A DNA stretch of 64,000 bases. Source: Sipunculus nudus. Lineage: Eukaryota; Annelida; Sipuncula; Golfingiida; Sipunculidae. Within the stretch, counting starts at the first letter, position 1. The number at the start of each line of letters is the position of its first letter. The translations under genes were made by a program, and so were the position numbers. The stretch lies in NCBI GenBank assembly GCA_026874595.1, contig CM049309.1, forward strand, positions 49,700,079 through 49,764,078, read 5' to 3'. Shown piece by piece: positions 1 through 13,735 of this stretch. Below the pieces are notes generated by a model. The model was not told the DNA's origin. It did not search any database and saw only the letters and a program-made list of their open reading frames with translations.

Positions 1-164
1 TGCGACATATTATACATGTGTTTGCAGATTAAAATAAAAAAAAAATCGAATATTCTTGCATCATGCTGAAATAAACATTTTTTTTTAGTTCAGAACAAAG
101 TATATTCATGCTAAGTATATGCTAATTTTCATCGTCATCGTATCATCGTTAATCGTCATCCTCA

Positions 165-188
165 TATTATTATTATTATTATTATTAT
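165..188. repeat. (ATT)n microsatellite
   Basis: Eight units of ATT, followed by a looser AT-rich tract to about 260. Confidence 0.9.
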
Positions 189-3100
189 CATTGTTACATT
201 ATTATATTATAATAATCATTATTTTTATTATAATCATTATTTTAATTTTAATATATTAACTTTTTAAAACGTATAATTAAAAAAGCATTCAATTAGGTTT
301 CCAACCGAATATTAAATCAATTTATTTGCCAGATCAGCATTCGTCATCATTCATTTAAATCCAATAAATTGCAACAATATATATATATCAACAGTCACTA
401 CGTAGACAATTAGCACTGAATATACTAGTATTCTAAAACATTTCTTAATTTATGTGCTCTTGGTCTTTGTGACGTATGGTGGCATGAGAAGCCTGACTTG
501 AACCACTGACATCAATCTTCGACAGGAACTCTAAGAAAATCACTCCGGGTATTATATAGAAACCATTTGCAAAATACCAAAATCCGGCATATTGGAACCA
601 TGTTTTGCTTTTGAAATGGATACCGCGTCTTCCTTTCTTCACTAAAAGCCCAGCTTTGTGCCGGTCGAAGTGGGTTAGGCTGGAGAGATTGCCTGAACAG
701 TAATGGGTCTGTCAAGAGTTGGGGAGCCTAAAACTGATCAATAATTTATCTTGTGTAGTTCCGCTAGGTGGTGACACCGTACAACAACGTTCAACCCGAC
801 ATGCAGATAAATTTTTGGCTCACTGAAATGTTTAGACAACTGTCGAAACTTTAACAAAAGTTCACTAATTTATTACCAAAGCTAGATAAAACGTTAATAA
901 TTAATTTTTCCGAACACTCATATATTTTAAGATATGACATTAAGGGTACCTATTCACACACCAGTTATGTTAAACATACTGAAATATAAAGTGTTTGCAT
1001 GGCTTGGTATCTGCCAATACATTGTATACATTGTGTAATGTATTTCGATTTAAATCCATTTGCTTACTCCTGTACACATGTGGAAATAAGCTTCCTTCGG
1101 GCGCGATCAGTAGCGCAAATAAAATAAACATAGCGTCCATGCCACCTGGCGGCCGTACAGAGCAACTTCACAAATCAAGATTTTACAAGCTATCAACGGT
1201 GTATCATTGGTGTTTCTTCTTTCATTTTTCCTCTTATTGTTTTGGAGTTGTTGCGCATTTGTCAGATCAGACCTCTCGTCATATATTTTTGTTGTGGTAA
1301 AGCATCACACTTGAACTGTGTATACATACACAGACACACACACACAAATCCATAACAGAACCGTAACATATAAAAGAGGAGAATTGGTGAAAGTGAGTCC
1401 TACGCTCTTAACACAGAGCTTTACCTATAGTCCTACTACCTATATCGTAAGCGCTGTTTGTTTTGACCTCGTATCCTGAATCGCTACACCAGAGGGGAAC
1501 ACTGTATTTTGGTCCAATCAGATGAGACCTTGTGCTTGAAGACAAAACGGTTTACCAGCCAAGCGAGAAATACACGGAGCCAATATTGTTCATTTAGTTT
1601 TGAGTGACAGCTCATCGCCCTGGCAACCGTTTGAACTAGCCACAGGCTCAGAGAGAATTGCCCAGCACGTGGTTTTCACAGGTCCTTGTGTACATAGGAT
1701 GCCCGGCCGATGAGCTGTAATTCAAACGTAATGAAACAACATAGGTTCCGGGCACCCCTTGCTGGCTGGTTTCCGTTTTGCTGGCAAACGGATACATAAA
1801 TACGCTAACATAGTCGTAATGTCATAATCGAATTGGTCGATGATGCGAGAACGTAGTGGGAGCAATTAAAATTCGACTATTTTTTACTAAGAGTAAACAC
1901 TTGAGTGTATTTGAAGCGCACTTGAAGCGCGGCTATGGGCGGAGCCATGATGCCTGTCCGTTGTTTCTTAACTGGCTGCCAGACTACGACCCACCACCTA
2001 GTGTCTAAATGTATCATAAACGGTCAAAGCAGGCAGCGGGAAAATCAGTAGCTTCTTTAGAAGCGCAAGATTTCCGCTGCCTCGGGAGCGTGAGTCCGTG
2101 TGCCGGGATAATTTTTACTGTTGTATTCTGCCAGAACTTAATTTATCAAAACACATTTTATTGAAAATGTTATGTAGTTTAACGAAAGCTATTAAGGTGT
2201 TTATTAGCTTGCTGAGGTTTTGTTAAAGGTGGGGGGGGGGGGGGAGTTTTACTTCACCTCAGTCATTAAGACTTTGAGACAGGGTACATTCGAACCCGTG
2301 TATCCTTAGAGGCTATAACCCAGCTATTTCAGATTTTACTAAGCTGACGGCATAGCACACTGGTGGTCATGTCCTGATGTGGAAAAACACGAGAAAACGT
2401 GTTTGCATTAAGGATTTAATGTCTCTGTCTCTCTGTCTCTCTCTCACACACACAGAACGACACACACACATCTACACGCACATTCATATACAGTCTGAAC
2501 ACGAAAAGCCATGAATACATAACTCAATAAAAATTTATATTCAACTGGTAGGTTTACCTGTATTGTGAGACAAATCATATGGGAAATTGACTGCAATGAT
2601 TTTCCATCCTATTGCATGGAAATTGTGTAAACAGCCTGTACAAATCTTAACAATAGGCTACGGGTGGTGAATTAACACAAAAGAGTACATGTGAACTTAC
2701 AAACCTAAGTGTAAATCCCATCTCTATGCTAACCAGTCATTTTTTTTATTCCGCGTACAAGTTTGAATTAGTCCACGTAATCCCTTGCCTGTATGCGGTC
2801 AGATATACAACAAACGTTCAGGGGGATTTATTAATATGCTTAGTTACAACGGAATCTGTTTCACACAAAGCAGGTGTTGTTGGAAAGAATAAAAACAAAT
2901 CTGTTATATTTTACGTAACCTGAAGGCCCTGAGGTGAGCCTTCGTCATCAATATTTGCATCCTCGTCGAGATTTACCGTGCTGTTCTCGACATTGGATCG
3001 CATGCCTCTCTGACAGATGCCACTCGAGACATTCTTATACGTCAGAGGAGTAAATGCCGCTAGAACAAGTATGATCATTTATATTTATGAATATTAACTT

Positions 3101-4289
3101 CTTTAATTTTATTCACTCTTCAATCTCCTCGCCGGGTAAGTGTTTTTTTTCTATAGCGGTCATGGACAAGCCGAATTAAAATTTCAGACTGTATAGGACT
3201 CTGATTCACTGAAGATTACGTCTGGCGAGCAGCTGGTATACCCCGACCATCCTTCTGGAATCACATATCTTATTTATATGAGAACCGGTCCCATGACTTT
3301 TTGAACGACACAAGCAAAAAGCTGTGTGACAATTTAAACACCACTGTTAAATTTGCAATAATTTTATTTCAGTTATGCGTCACCGACATCGAAACGGGGA
3401 GACATCTCTAGGGGCCGCTCCCTGTTTTTCATTACCTAAAGATCGGGGGAAATAGAATTATATAGTAAAATACCGGAAAGAAGTTATGTATTTTGTGTCT
3501 CACATCGTTTTCTTCCATATACTTCCGTTATGTATACCGTCTATACTAGCACCTCGGTACACTTATACATGTGACAGTGTGTTGACCCCCTCCCCTTTTT
3601 TAAGATCCGTTATCTGCCAAAAATACAGGAAGTATATGCCTGACTTTATGTTAAAGTAATGTCATATTAAGTTGATGCCGAAAAGAAATTCATAATAATA
3701 CCTAACTGGCATCAACCTTATTTTTACTGAAAGAAAAATCAATATTTGTTATTATAAATTAATCTTACAGTCTCTGAGAAATCAAACATCACAATCCTTG
3801 ATTTCCTTTGTCACTCTTGAGAGTCTCTGACGAATCGAACACTGTAGTCTTTGGATGCCGTAAATCAGCAGACTTCCTGACGTCTTGTCTGACGAATGTC
3901 GTAAACAAACCTTAGGGGGCCTTAGCGGGTTTGTGAGCAGAGATACCCCATACTCCGAAAGTCTAGAGAAAAGCATGATCGGTCAAGAGCAAGTGTGATG
4001 TAATAAAAATGTTAACTTGGGCGAAAGCAATGAAATCCTTGAACACCGTACATTATCCTACTATAAATGTACCTGCCGTAAGTATTCGTGAATACTTTTG
4101 TAATTATACAACTAACATACTTAAATGAACATTTGCGTTCCTACTTTGCTTGTCATGCATAGTCACTAAAGAACTTTAAATAATAAATACATGTATTGAT
4201 AAAAGGTAATACTTTTAATTTAAAAAATAATTATTAAAATAAATAATAATAATTAGAAGAATAAGGATAATAATAATCATTATCATCAA

Positions 4290-4290
4290 A

Positions 4291-4321
<31 letters not shown>
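4290..4321. repeat. (AAT)n microsatellite
   Basis: About ten perfect AAT units after a degenerate AAT/ATC stretch. Confidence 0.9.
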
Positions 4322-7300
4322 GATCTAAAAATGCAGAAATAAAATTGTATGCTTATACTTTGTGATCTGATTTCAAAGATGGAATCGAATAAAGAATATT
4401 TCAGTTATTCACTGGATAAGCGTAAACACTGACAACCTGTGACCGACATTCAATGACAGTGATTAAGTTAAGCCAGTAGAGTTCACTGACCGAGCTTGAA
4501 ATATGTCGTTTTATGCCATACTAAACCAACTGTCAGACACGGTGCAGATGTTTCGCTACCGGTCTTGGATTTTACGCTTTTTTTATTGAAACCATCATTG
4601 ACGTCAGTAAGGAAAGAAATTATATATAATCCTGGCTCTGTCTGCAGTTTATGTTCAAATGAGTAAAGATTCACTTCGACTGACATGTTTTCAATCTCTC
4701 AATTATGTTTAACAATAATCATTGAAGGAAATCTAAGAAATCTGAGTCAACCGTTTTTAAAGCTAGTTATTTGTTAATCTTTTCTGTAGAATGTAAGCCC
4801 TGCCTGGGCTTTAGTATTTACGTATGCTACTAAGATGCGTAAAATAAAACGTGATTCCATGTACAGATAGACGTAACTCATAACCAGCTGTTGTTACAGC
4901 CAGAGATAGCCGTAATTTATTTATATAGTTTGCCGCGAAGTGGCAGTACCTGTTCCAAGAGCAAGTGTGATAGCTCCTTTGCTCGGAGAAATTAAGTCTT
5001 AATTCATTGACTTGGCCAGTCTAGTAGAATTTATATGATGTATAATCTACTTTGTGTACATCGATGAACTGTAGTTAATTCCTGTTCAGAAAAGTTCTTG
5101 TAACGCCCCCGTGACGGTTGTATGAGCTTAATTTTTTATTTACAAGATATTGGTTAACCCGTTTTATGTGCCAATGGTAAAAAAAACTATTTTACGTGGT
5201 TTTTTATATGCAGAAGTTCAAAGGTCAAGTTGTAAAATGCCCATTGCAAAAATCCAGGAGGCTTTGTGTTCATTTCTGTTCGTGTGTGTATTTGTTCATG
5301 AAATAACTCATGCAATTATGAGCAGAATCCTATGATATTTTCAGTGAATTTCGAGAATGGACAAAGGAAGAATCGATTACATTTGCTGTGGATCTGGCGC
5401 ATGGTGCGGATACAAGAACCTCATAAAGGAATATTCACAAATGTATAGTCGCATATGTTGGAATGAACCTGGGAATATAGGCAGAATAAGTGAATGTCGG
5501 AGGTTTGCATTCATTAGAATGCAGAGTTCTAGTTCAATAGGTTTGAATTATTTTGGCACCAACACATGCTATAAATACGTGGATATAAGCAAAACGAACA
5601 GCCTATTGCGATGGGATCCACGTATACTGTTCTGTTTTTCTAAAAGGCTTGAGGGATAATCTTTATTTCAGTGGTCAGATATCGGAATAGGCCCCTTTAA
5701 TTTACCAATTTCAGGCGCAATTTTCAGAAACCTTGTTCCCACCAAATAAGTTTGCACTATATTTCCGGTATCAGATTTCAAATGATTATGCGATGAAAAT
5801 GCGTAATGTGTACAGGTGCCACAAGAGGAATCGAAACATATGTGGGCGGGGCGAACATAGTTCATAACAAGCACAAGCCGAATAGCTGCCATGCTTTGCG
5901 GCTCTTAATCAAGCTACAATTATCTAAACAAATGTAAGCATTGCTTTGTAGCAGGGATTCAATCATCATCCGATTACACAAACAAATATACACGGCTGTT
6001 CAGTTACTGATGGAAGGGGTACAGCATCTCTGGCAGTTGCTGTACATTCCTGGCTCTGTGTTCGCGGATGCTTGGACAAGATCTAGGGAGACAACCATGC
6101 ACCTGGAAGTCATTAAGGTAACCGCATCCCGGTGACTTCCTCGCTCAATCTTCCAGATGAAGGATGGGAATGTGTGTGTTTATGTGTGCTCCGGATTTTT
6201 TTACCTCTGTCGTTGCGTGTTATTCAATCATTACAGAAGCGCTCGCAAGCTTCCATCGGCTGACCGAAATGAATTATATTACCAGCTCCAAAATCTTGCT
6301 AGTGTTTTGTGCGGACTTGCTTTTTTATTAATGACAGCCCTTTTAGATTCCTGTACGATCAACTGAATTTATTACAAATTCCAAGCCTTACCTAAATGAT
6401 TTATATACTGCAGTTTAAGTTTATTTACATAAAACCGATATTCCTGTAATATATATATATATATATGAATGATATTCGAAACCATTTTTATTTTCGAGCA
6501 TTTCATATTTCAAACACTTATCGATGAATGGTTTTCAATTTCTTTTCCTACAAACCGTGAATACATGACTCAAAAGGCATTCATGTTTAAGTGGTCAGTG
6601 TAACTTGAGTCGTGATACAAGCCATACTGGGTAATGTACTGCAAATTTCATAATATTCTATCAGGCCAGTCATTTGAAATCCGGACATTCATACAGACAA
6701 GAGTTTTCATTATGAGGGGTTCATGTTGTGTTTTCGCTCCATACTTTGGAAAATATAGTCACAGTGACCTCTTTTCTTGTCACATTCATGATTCCAACAG
6801 GACCTGTGTTGATGTGAAGCTGGAGCTTTCTAAGTGTACTTGCTGTTTTGTGGCTGTGTTTATGGCTGTGTTTGGTAGCTGTGTTCTGTGGCTGTGCTTT
6901 GTAGTTGTCCTGTAAAATGATGGACCTATACATGCAATTTGTTATTCAAAAATATATATTAAAATGAGCAAAACGGGGAAAACATAGGTGGCGCACCAGT
7001 CTTGTGTATAGATCAATTAGCACTCCGATTGTAATTAAAATTCACTCAGCCGTTCCTGAGTTATCTTGCCTTTTGCACGTATCTTATTTACGTAAGTCGC
7101 AATCCCAGAGTAGCTGAAACCTGGATGTCCTGTCCGTAACTCCATGATTATAGGTCACATGGACCTAAATTTAGATTTTCTAGGAGACTTTCACAGGGCT
7201 TCTCTGGATTTTAAATAAGAAAATCAACGGTTAAGATTTGTGCCTTGTAAAAGCACAGCTGACTTAACGCCTTGACAGACGGACCATGGATAAGGTGTGA

Positions 7301-8065
7301 TCGGTATAGCTCAGATGACTTAGCTAAGCTAATAAAAACACCGGAGTGCGTTTAAGTAATGACTTCCTCCTTGCAATCAAGCAGTATAGTGCGGCTGTCA
7401 TCATAAAGAATCGAAGAAAAAAATTCCTGCTGGCCTACACCCTGCACGGGTAATTAGGGTAACAGCCCTCTAATACAGAAAGACATACACACATCGCGGT
7501 TTAAGGCTTACCTATACAAAGGCCGAACAACTCTTATACACAACTAATTTACGTGCACGGTTTTTGCGACATCTGCATTTGTTATTATGTTCGCAGGTGT
7601 ACAGGGAGTTGGATTCCTCCAGAGGTTGACTCTCCAGCCGCATAAAACAAACGGACCCGAGGACTGCCTCGGCCGGTACACCTGTACAACGTATGGTACA
7701 GATTTATCGCCATCGACTGATAGCTGAGCAACGTTTCCTTGTCTTTTTCTGAGACAAGCTCTTGCATATTTTATGAGTCAATGTTCAGGAACGGCCGCCC
7801 CTGTTGCTTGGTTGTATCAGCATTAATTCCCTTCTGCTGTGCACAGACGTCATATATCTTTATACCATTTAATTCCTATTTCGTTCACAAAATACTGACT
7901 AGGAACGTTAACCAAAGTAATGAAAGTTAGTTTAATAAACAAAGAGGCGCCATGGCAGAAGAAAAGCTGCGCCGCCTACGACTGTGGCAAACATATCGGA
8001 CAGTCTGCATATTTCCGAGAACGATACATTTTTTATCTAAAAAAATACTTTCCGAAAGACTACAT

Positions 8066-8259
8066 CAGAAGCGGGGGGGGGGGGGAGGGGGGGTATTCTC
8101 CGGGTCCTTCCTTATTTCAGCCGCCGCAACTTTTTTGGACGGGTTCAGGCCAATTTTTGCGACTCCGTTTTCCAGAGCTGGAGACCTTTATTTTAGGTTT
8201 TGTCATTGGTTCTCCAGGGTTGGACACCTCCTGTTCCTAAACTTCCTGGATCCGCCCCT
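8066..8259 (+). mobile_element. hAT-like MITE, copy 1, with target duplication
   Basis: Begins CAGAAGCGG followed by a long G run and ends GGATCCGCCCCT, a terminus style common in hAT-derived MITEs (GGGGCGGATCC inverted). CTACAT flanks both sides exactly (8060-8065 and 8260-8265), a likely target-site duplication, shorter than the 8 bp usual for hAT. The inside shares TTTCAGCCGCCGCAAC with the copy at 10311. Confidence 0.65.
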
Positions 8260-8644
8260 CTACATAGCGTTATCCTTAGCTTCCTGTTGTATGGAACATG
8301 AGGACGTCTATGCTGTAGGGAAATTAATACAGTGGCCATGTTTTCTAAAAATATTCTGGCACATCAATTTGTTTCATTATACCTTGCAAATAAACGGGGG
8401 AAAATATCTTTTATATGCGTATAACGACATCGCGTGTTGGTATAGGATGGGTCCCTTGACATGGCCGAGCCCAGGTTTCCTGTCAAAGGACGTAGCTATG
8501 GACTGATCCATGTAAAGGCCAACGAAACATGCTTCAAACGGAAATCTTATATTAACTTAAAATTTTATAGCATAACTGAAATTAATATTTGTAATATGTA
8601 CAGAAGTTTGTAGAAAAATTATGAATATTTTCGAGGTTTGTAAG

Positions 8645-8721
8645 GAAGGGGGGACCTTTTTAACCCCGAACCCCCTAACAACCACCCCTCCCCCTCGCCA
8701 ACTCTCTAGATCCGGCCCTGC
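8645..8721 (-). mobile_element. hAT-like MITE fragment
   Basis: C-rich stretch ending CTCTAGATCCGGCCCTG, the inverted form of a CAGGGCCGGATC terminus related to the family at 8066 and 10311. The inner boundary is not clear. Confidence 0.45.
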
Positions 8722-9182
8722 GTCGTTCTTGTCGTAACTGTGAAATCGTATATAATTCTGGTAACTGGCCACACGGGGCATTACATCTGCTGGCATTCAG
8801 ATCAGACCTGTTTATTGTATCCGTATCCTGTACTAATTCGTGGCAGCTGCGATAGCTAAATTAACTGAAACCCGAGGCATATAGTGCATTCATTCACTAT
8901 TTAAACCAGATCATGATAGTATACAACGACGAACCAGTACCAGCAACATCCCAATGTGTTATGTTAAAAATATGATGTAAATTCATGTAAAAATGTAATA
9001 TGGTATATTAGACTTCAACTCACATGTCTCATTAAACTCTCCCTATCCTGAATGGTTGATGAAAGATCTTATTTCAATTACATTTGATGGCTATCCATTT
9101 AATATCTGTAATTTTAAACTTACCTGATTGTTCTCAAACATGTAGGCCTACATGTATATGTAAATTTACCAGATGACACACT

Positions 9183-9185
<3 letters not shown>

Positions 9186-9241
<56 letters not shown>
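9186..9241. repeat. (TA)n microsatellite
   Basis: About 27 perfect TA units. Confidence 0.95.
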
Positions 9242-9243
<2 letters not shown>

Positions 9244-10310
9244 TGACATGATTATATCCGAACTCATTTACTTACATCAAATAACGTGTTTATGTAAATA
9301 ACATGTGTCATAGACACAATTTAAATATGTATTACTTATTTTTTGTATGATATATATTTGTTCCATTGAGGAGGCTTAATTAGTGGGTGCTTTATTTCTC
9401 TATATATCGGAAGATCATAAGTTTACCAATTTCAAATACAAATTGTTGGTGCTCGCCCCATGAATATATAGTCGTGAATACACGACATTTATATTATAAA
9501 CTAATATGTCCACTTGGGTCGTGGCGTCATGAAATGGGTTGAAACGGCCATCAGTCATATTGTTTTGATATCGTCGTACACAGACGGTAATCTTAAAATA
9601 AGGCTACAAGTGATGAAATTACATTAAAATTAAATATGAACTCATATACCAAAGTAAAAATCCATCTGTTATGTGACAAGTCATTTCTTGTGTCGCGTAT
9701 AAGTTCATAGTTATAATATATATATCGTCAAGTACACCTGGCGAGACATTCTTTAGGCGCCCATCGTTGTTTTGGCAATAATTAGAACATGGTGTATTTT
9801 ATCATATTTATGGCACCAAATACTACCATCATCCAATCGAAGTCTGTCAAAAAGTGTCCTTGACCCTGTCACTTCATTCAATATATGCCATGTGAGGAAT
9901 AGCCTGTTTTCTCAGATAGGCCTAGTGAATTAACTTTATCACTCAAATTCTTTTCAAGGTATGTTGATGTTTTCCTTGTAGATAATTACCGGAGTGCTAG
10001 GTTGATTAACTTAGATTAACTTAACTGAGACGGACAATACAACAAAAATGAAGGGGATTTACCAATATGCTATTCTTAGTTACAGCAGAATATTTCTTAC
10101 ACTTGGTATTAGTAAGTAAATGTATCTGACGACTGGCTTGGGAGCTGAGAGCCTACCTATATTTGCATTCTTATCGACCCTTACGCTGTGGTTCTCGTCA
10201 CTATTGAACATGGCTCTTTGACGTCCCGATACACTCTTATACCAGAGGGAAATCTGGCGCTGATGAATATGTATGATAGCATGGTATGGTGTAGGCCTAA
10301 GTCTCTACCG

Positions 10311-10530
10311 CAGAAGCGGGGGGGGGGGGGGGTCAAAGGTGGCCGGACCCCCCCCCCCCCCCCGCCCTTTTTTTCAGCCGCCGCAACCTTTTTTAAGGGT
10401 TTCAGACCAAACATTGCAGCCTGGATCCCCCCACCCCATTTTTCCGGACTTCGGGACCTTCTCTTATAAGCTATGTCATAAGTCCTCATGTGTTGGACCC
10501 CCCTTTTTGTAAATCCTGGATCCGCCCCTG
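10311..10530 (+). mobile_element. hAT-like MITE, copy 2
   Basis: CAGAAGCGG plus G run at the left, TGGATCCGCCCCTG at the right. It shares the CAGCCGCCGCAACC(T)n core and the TTTCCGGACTTCGGGACC-type middle with the other copies. A TACC occurs at or next to both ends, a possible short target duplication. G and C runs inside make chance open frames on both strands. Confidence 0.65.
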
Positions 10531-11991
10531 TACCTGAATGTGAAAGCATAAACAGTTAAGGTTTCAAGTTTATAATCTTTCAAGATTATAGCTAAAGTGA
10601 AATCTTTATTTCCTTTTGTCTGGGTGGGGTCAGTTTATCTATCAGTATTCTTATAATTTATATCAATATTTTGCTTAGAACAGTAGAGCGATTCCCTGAT
10701 CCTCTTGCTGTTAATTATTAAAGTTGACTCATTAGGTGAATCATATTTACACACTTAATGAGAGATGGGATCATTTTCTGATTAATTTAGTCATGGCTGT
10801 CAAACGTGACGTGATTTCAATTTGTAATGCTTGTACATGAGTGGGCAAGACAAACGCTGCTTACGCCGTAAAAGTATGATTTTAATTCTTAATTCTTACT
10901 TTTAAAGCGTTCCTTTTATTTTGCTTTAATTTAAATACTTCGGTTATCGGATTCTGCGATACAGAGTAGATACCTATCCCGTCATCCCTCACAGGAAGCA
11001 GACGATCATTAGGAATGGCGCGTCCTTGGAAAGCCCTTATACACAGCATCTCCTGTTCTTCATGGCCCCACCATCAAAGCATAGGGGGGAATATTCTGAA
11101 ATTTGTCACATACATAAGAGCTATTTGGACGCCTTTCATCATATACTCTCCAGAGGATGTCGCCCCATAGAATCGTTAAGTGGCACTCTCGTGATTTCTA
11201 GAGGGACGGTCCCTGATGTCCCCAGTTACACCCCCTCTATGAAGCCAACCATTTGCACACTCATTGTACAAATTGGCTGAAATTTGAAAATTTTACTGGT
11301 AATAGGCGAGATATCGATCTCTCAATATTTAAAGTGTTCGCATTCCCCTGTAACTTCTGAAAAGTACTGAAATATAAATAATAAGTTCCTGAAAATATTA
11401 ATATTTAAAAAAAGGCATTATAAAAACTTGAGAAAAAATGATGAAAAAAGCTACGAATGCTGTATCATTTCAAAATAGATCCATCACACCAGTGAACATA
11501 CAAGGAAACACGCAGTACGGATTTTATGTGACACCCTGCGTGTGATATATGTGCTTCTTATTCGTTCCTGTTATCACTTTATTTGGTGATATTTAGTTAT
11601 ATTGTTAGATAAATATTAAAATTACCTTTCAGTAAATCAACCAGACATTTTAATAAAAAAGTAATCACTTTCATATCATACAAAGAAACTAAACGAAACT
11701 AGAATTCTGCATTTTTCACTTATTCGGCCTATATTCTCAGGTTCATTTTGACTTTAAGTTTTTGACTTTAAGTTTGTTAATATTCCTTGATAACTTTCCT
11801 GAAATACCTGGAAATTGTTGTGAACAAACACACCCTCGTTCGGGGAAGAACGCATATACTGCTGGAGGAGGCAACAATTCATTGAATATATCAGAGCACT
11901 ATCTAATTGGAAAATATATTGACAAAAGGGTTATAAGGTTTTCTAGCCGCTGCGGGTGGAAGCAATCAAGGGCTTACAAGAAAAAAAAACT

Positions 11992-12130
11992 GTGTGTGAG
12001 TGTGTGTGTGCGTGAGAGAGGGTGCGTGTGTGATGGTGTGTGTGTGTGGCGGGGGGGGGGGGCGTGTGATGGTGTGTGTTTGGTGTGTTTGTGTATGTGT
12101 TGGTGTTTGTGTGTGACGGTGTTTGTATTT
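11992..12130. repeat. (GT)n-rich low-complexity tract with G run
   Basis: Degenerate GTGTGT with interspersed GTGA and GTTT and a ten-base G run near 12052. Open frames over it are artefacts of composition. Confidence 0.85.
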
Positions 12131-12660
12131 TAGGGAAAGGGGTAATAAACAGCGGGCTATATTCATGCTTTTGACCATGGTATTATTGTCTACATCAGGT
12201 GCCCCTGAAGCTCTTATATCTGAAGTTCATAAACACGATAAACCAGTTATGAATTTAATGTAGTAAACGGCGAATTGCACGTTTGTTTACATTTTCCAAT
12301 TAACTGTTACACGTTGGATCAAATAAACATCAGACTAGAGGAAGTTGTTTCTGATTTACCTATACGAAAGGCTCAATTTAATAGCCAGATATAACAGCCC
12401 TTTGACTGACATTTTTTAATTTAGAAAACAGAATACTATAGGTATCTGATTAGTAATATATATCAAAGTGTCTTCAAAAGTGACGCATTGTTCCAGAACT
12501 GCACAGGAATGAGAAAATACACTAAATGACATGGAAAGCTGCCAAACTCAGCCGTAATGGATCAATGCAGTCTCTTCGTAACTGCTAGCTGGGCAATTAA
12601 CGCCCACTCTAGCCATGGCTAGAACTTCGTGGATTATTCACTCTGGTGTCGAACAGGAGC

Positions 12661-12710
12661 CAGTGGCGGATCTAGGAATTTGCAATAGGGGGTGGGGGGA
12701 CTAGAGTAAT
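12661..12710 (+). mobile_element. hAT-like MITE terminus fragment
   Basis: CAGTGGCGGATCTAGGAATT followed by a G-rich stretch has the terminus style of the hAT-like MITEs in this window. The other end was not found. Confidence 0.4.
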
Positions 12711-13604
12711 ATAAAACTGTAAATCTTACTCTACTCAGCATCTGTATAAATAGTACATTAATGTCTCAAGCAAATTTTGACAAGGCAGTGTGTTCAGTTG
12801 CCCATGTTCTTAATGATACCACTTATTCAGCATTTTTGATATAACAATTCATGAATACTTTTGCACGATAGGGTCACAATCGTGTCGGAAATCGCGTCGT
12901 TATCTTATATAACCCTTAGACTTTTCGTACGTCTTAATCAGAGTAATATGTACCCGGCTTTAGTATTGTCACTGGGTCCGAAGATCGCTCAGGGTAACAT
13001 GCATGAGACATCGGGCCAGTATGGGATCTCCCTATTGGTTGACGCCTCTTCTCGGTTTATGTTTCAATGCCAATAAATGTCCAGATATACACCTGTCTAT
13101 AGGGGGTGATTAATTGAATTCTTAATTAACAATCTACAGTGTCGAAAAAGTGTATTCAAACCAAATTTTATTTAACTCATCATATCAACTCGGCCCACAA
13201 AGTTTAAGCTAACTTCATGATAAAAGTCCTATAATTTACCGATAAAAGTGATCATCAACATTTTGATTTTGACATTAGTGATGACAACAGATGAATTCCT
13301 TAAACATTCAAAAACTATTTAATTGAAGGAACTTGTTCAAACTTGTTAACACCTATAAATTTACATGGGGTTCATCCTCTCCCATGTTGATCTTACAATA
13401 TAAATTATATAAAAAATATCGAACATAGTTTAAATTACTAAACCTTCACTAAGAACACATAGCTCACATGCATATTTGGCAAAAAATGAACATTTAAGCA
13501 ACTTATATATACTTTGATGCAGAATTACAGGGAAATTTTCTTGTTGTATAAGGTAGAAAATAGACAGGGGAGGGGATGATTGACTGGTGCACGACTAAAT
13601 TATG

Positions 13605-13735
13605 TCATGCGCACGAGTTAATAAGTCGTGCGGAAGTGTAAATAAGTCGTTCGTACGAGTGTTTATTATGTCGTGCGCACAAGTTAGTAAATCGTGCGCA
13701 CGACATAATTATGTCGTGCGCACGACATAATATTT
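13605..13735. repeat. Tandem palindromic repeat (TCGTGCGCACGA)
   Basis: Several degenerate units of a roughly 28-34 bp motif built around TCGTGCGCACGA and ATTATGTCG. The last two units are the cleanest and form a perfect 32-bp palindrome at 13693-13724, each half being self-complementary as well. Confidence 0.8.

Larger units (their letters stand above)
1..8059. other. Gene-free AT-rich DNA
   Basis: No supported gene. The open frames are short, without homology I can see or splice context. It holds simple repeats (165-188 ATT; 4290-4321 AAT; short TA near 6450), a CA/CT-rich patch near 2425-2475, and a G run at 2231-2244. Confidence 0.6.

Noticed and set aside
2270-2345. tRNA-like sequence on the minus strand (GGGTTCGAATG)
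   Set aside because: A B-box-like string is present, but no A box at proper spacing and no cloverleaf arms.
7952-8506. 184-codon plus-strand open frame
   Set aside because: It runs straight through a hAT-like MITE with a G run (poly-Gly) and has no coding features outside it.
10181-10549. Open frames on both strands over the G/C runs
   Set aside because: Gly/Pro-rich translations of MITE copy 2 homopolymers.
11762-12133. 123-codon open frame
   Set aside because: Half of it is (GT)n translated as Cys/Val; composition artefact.
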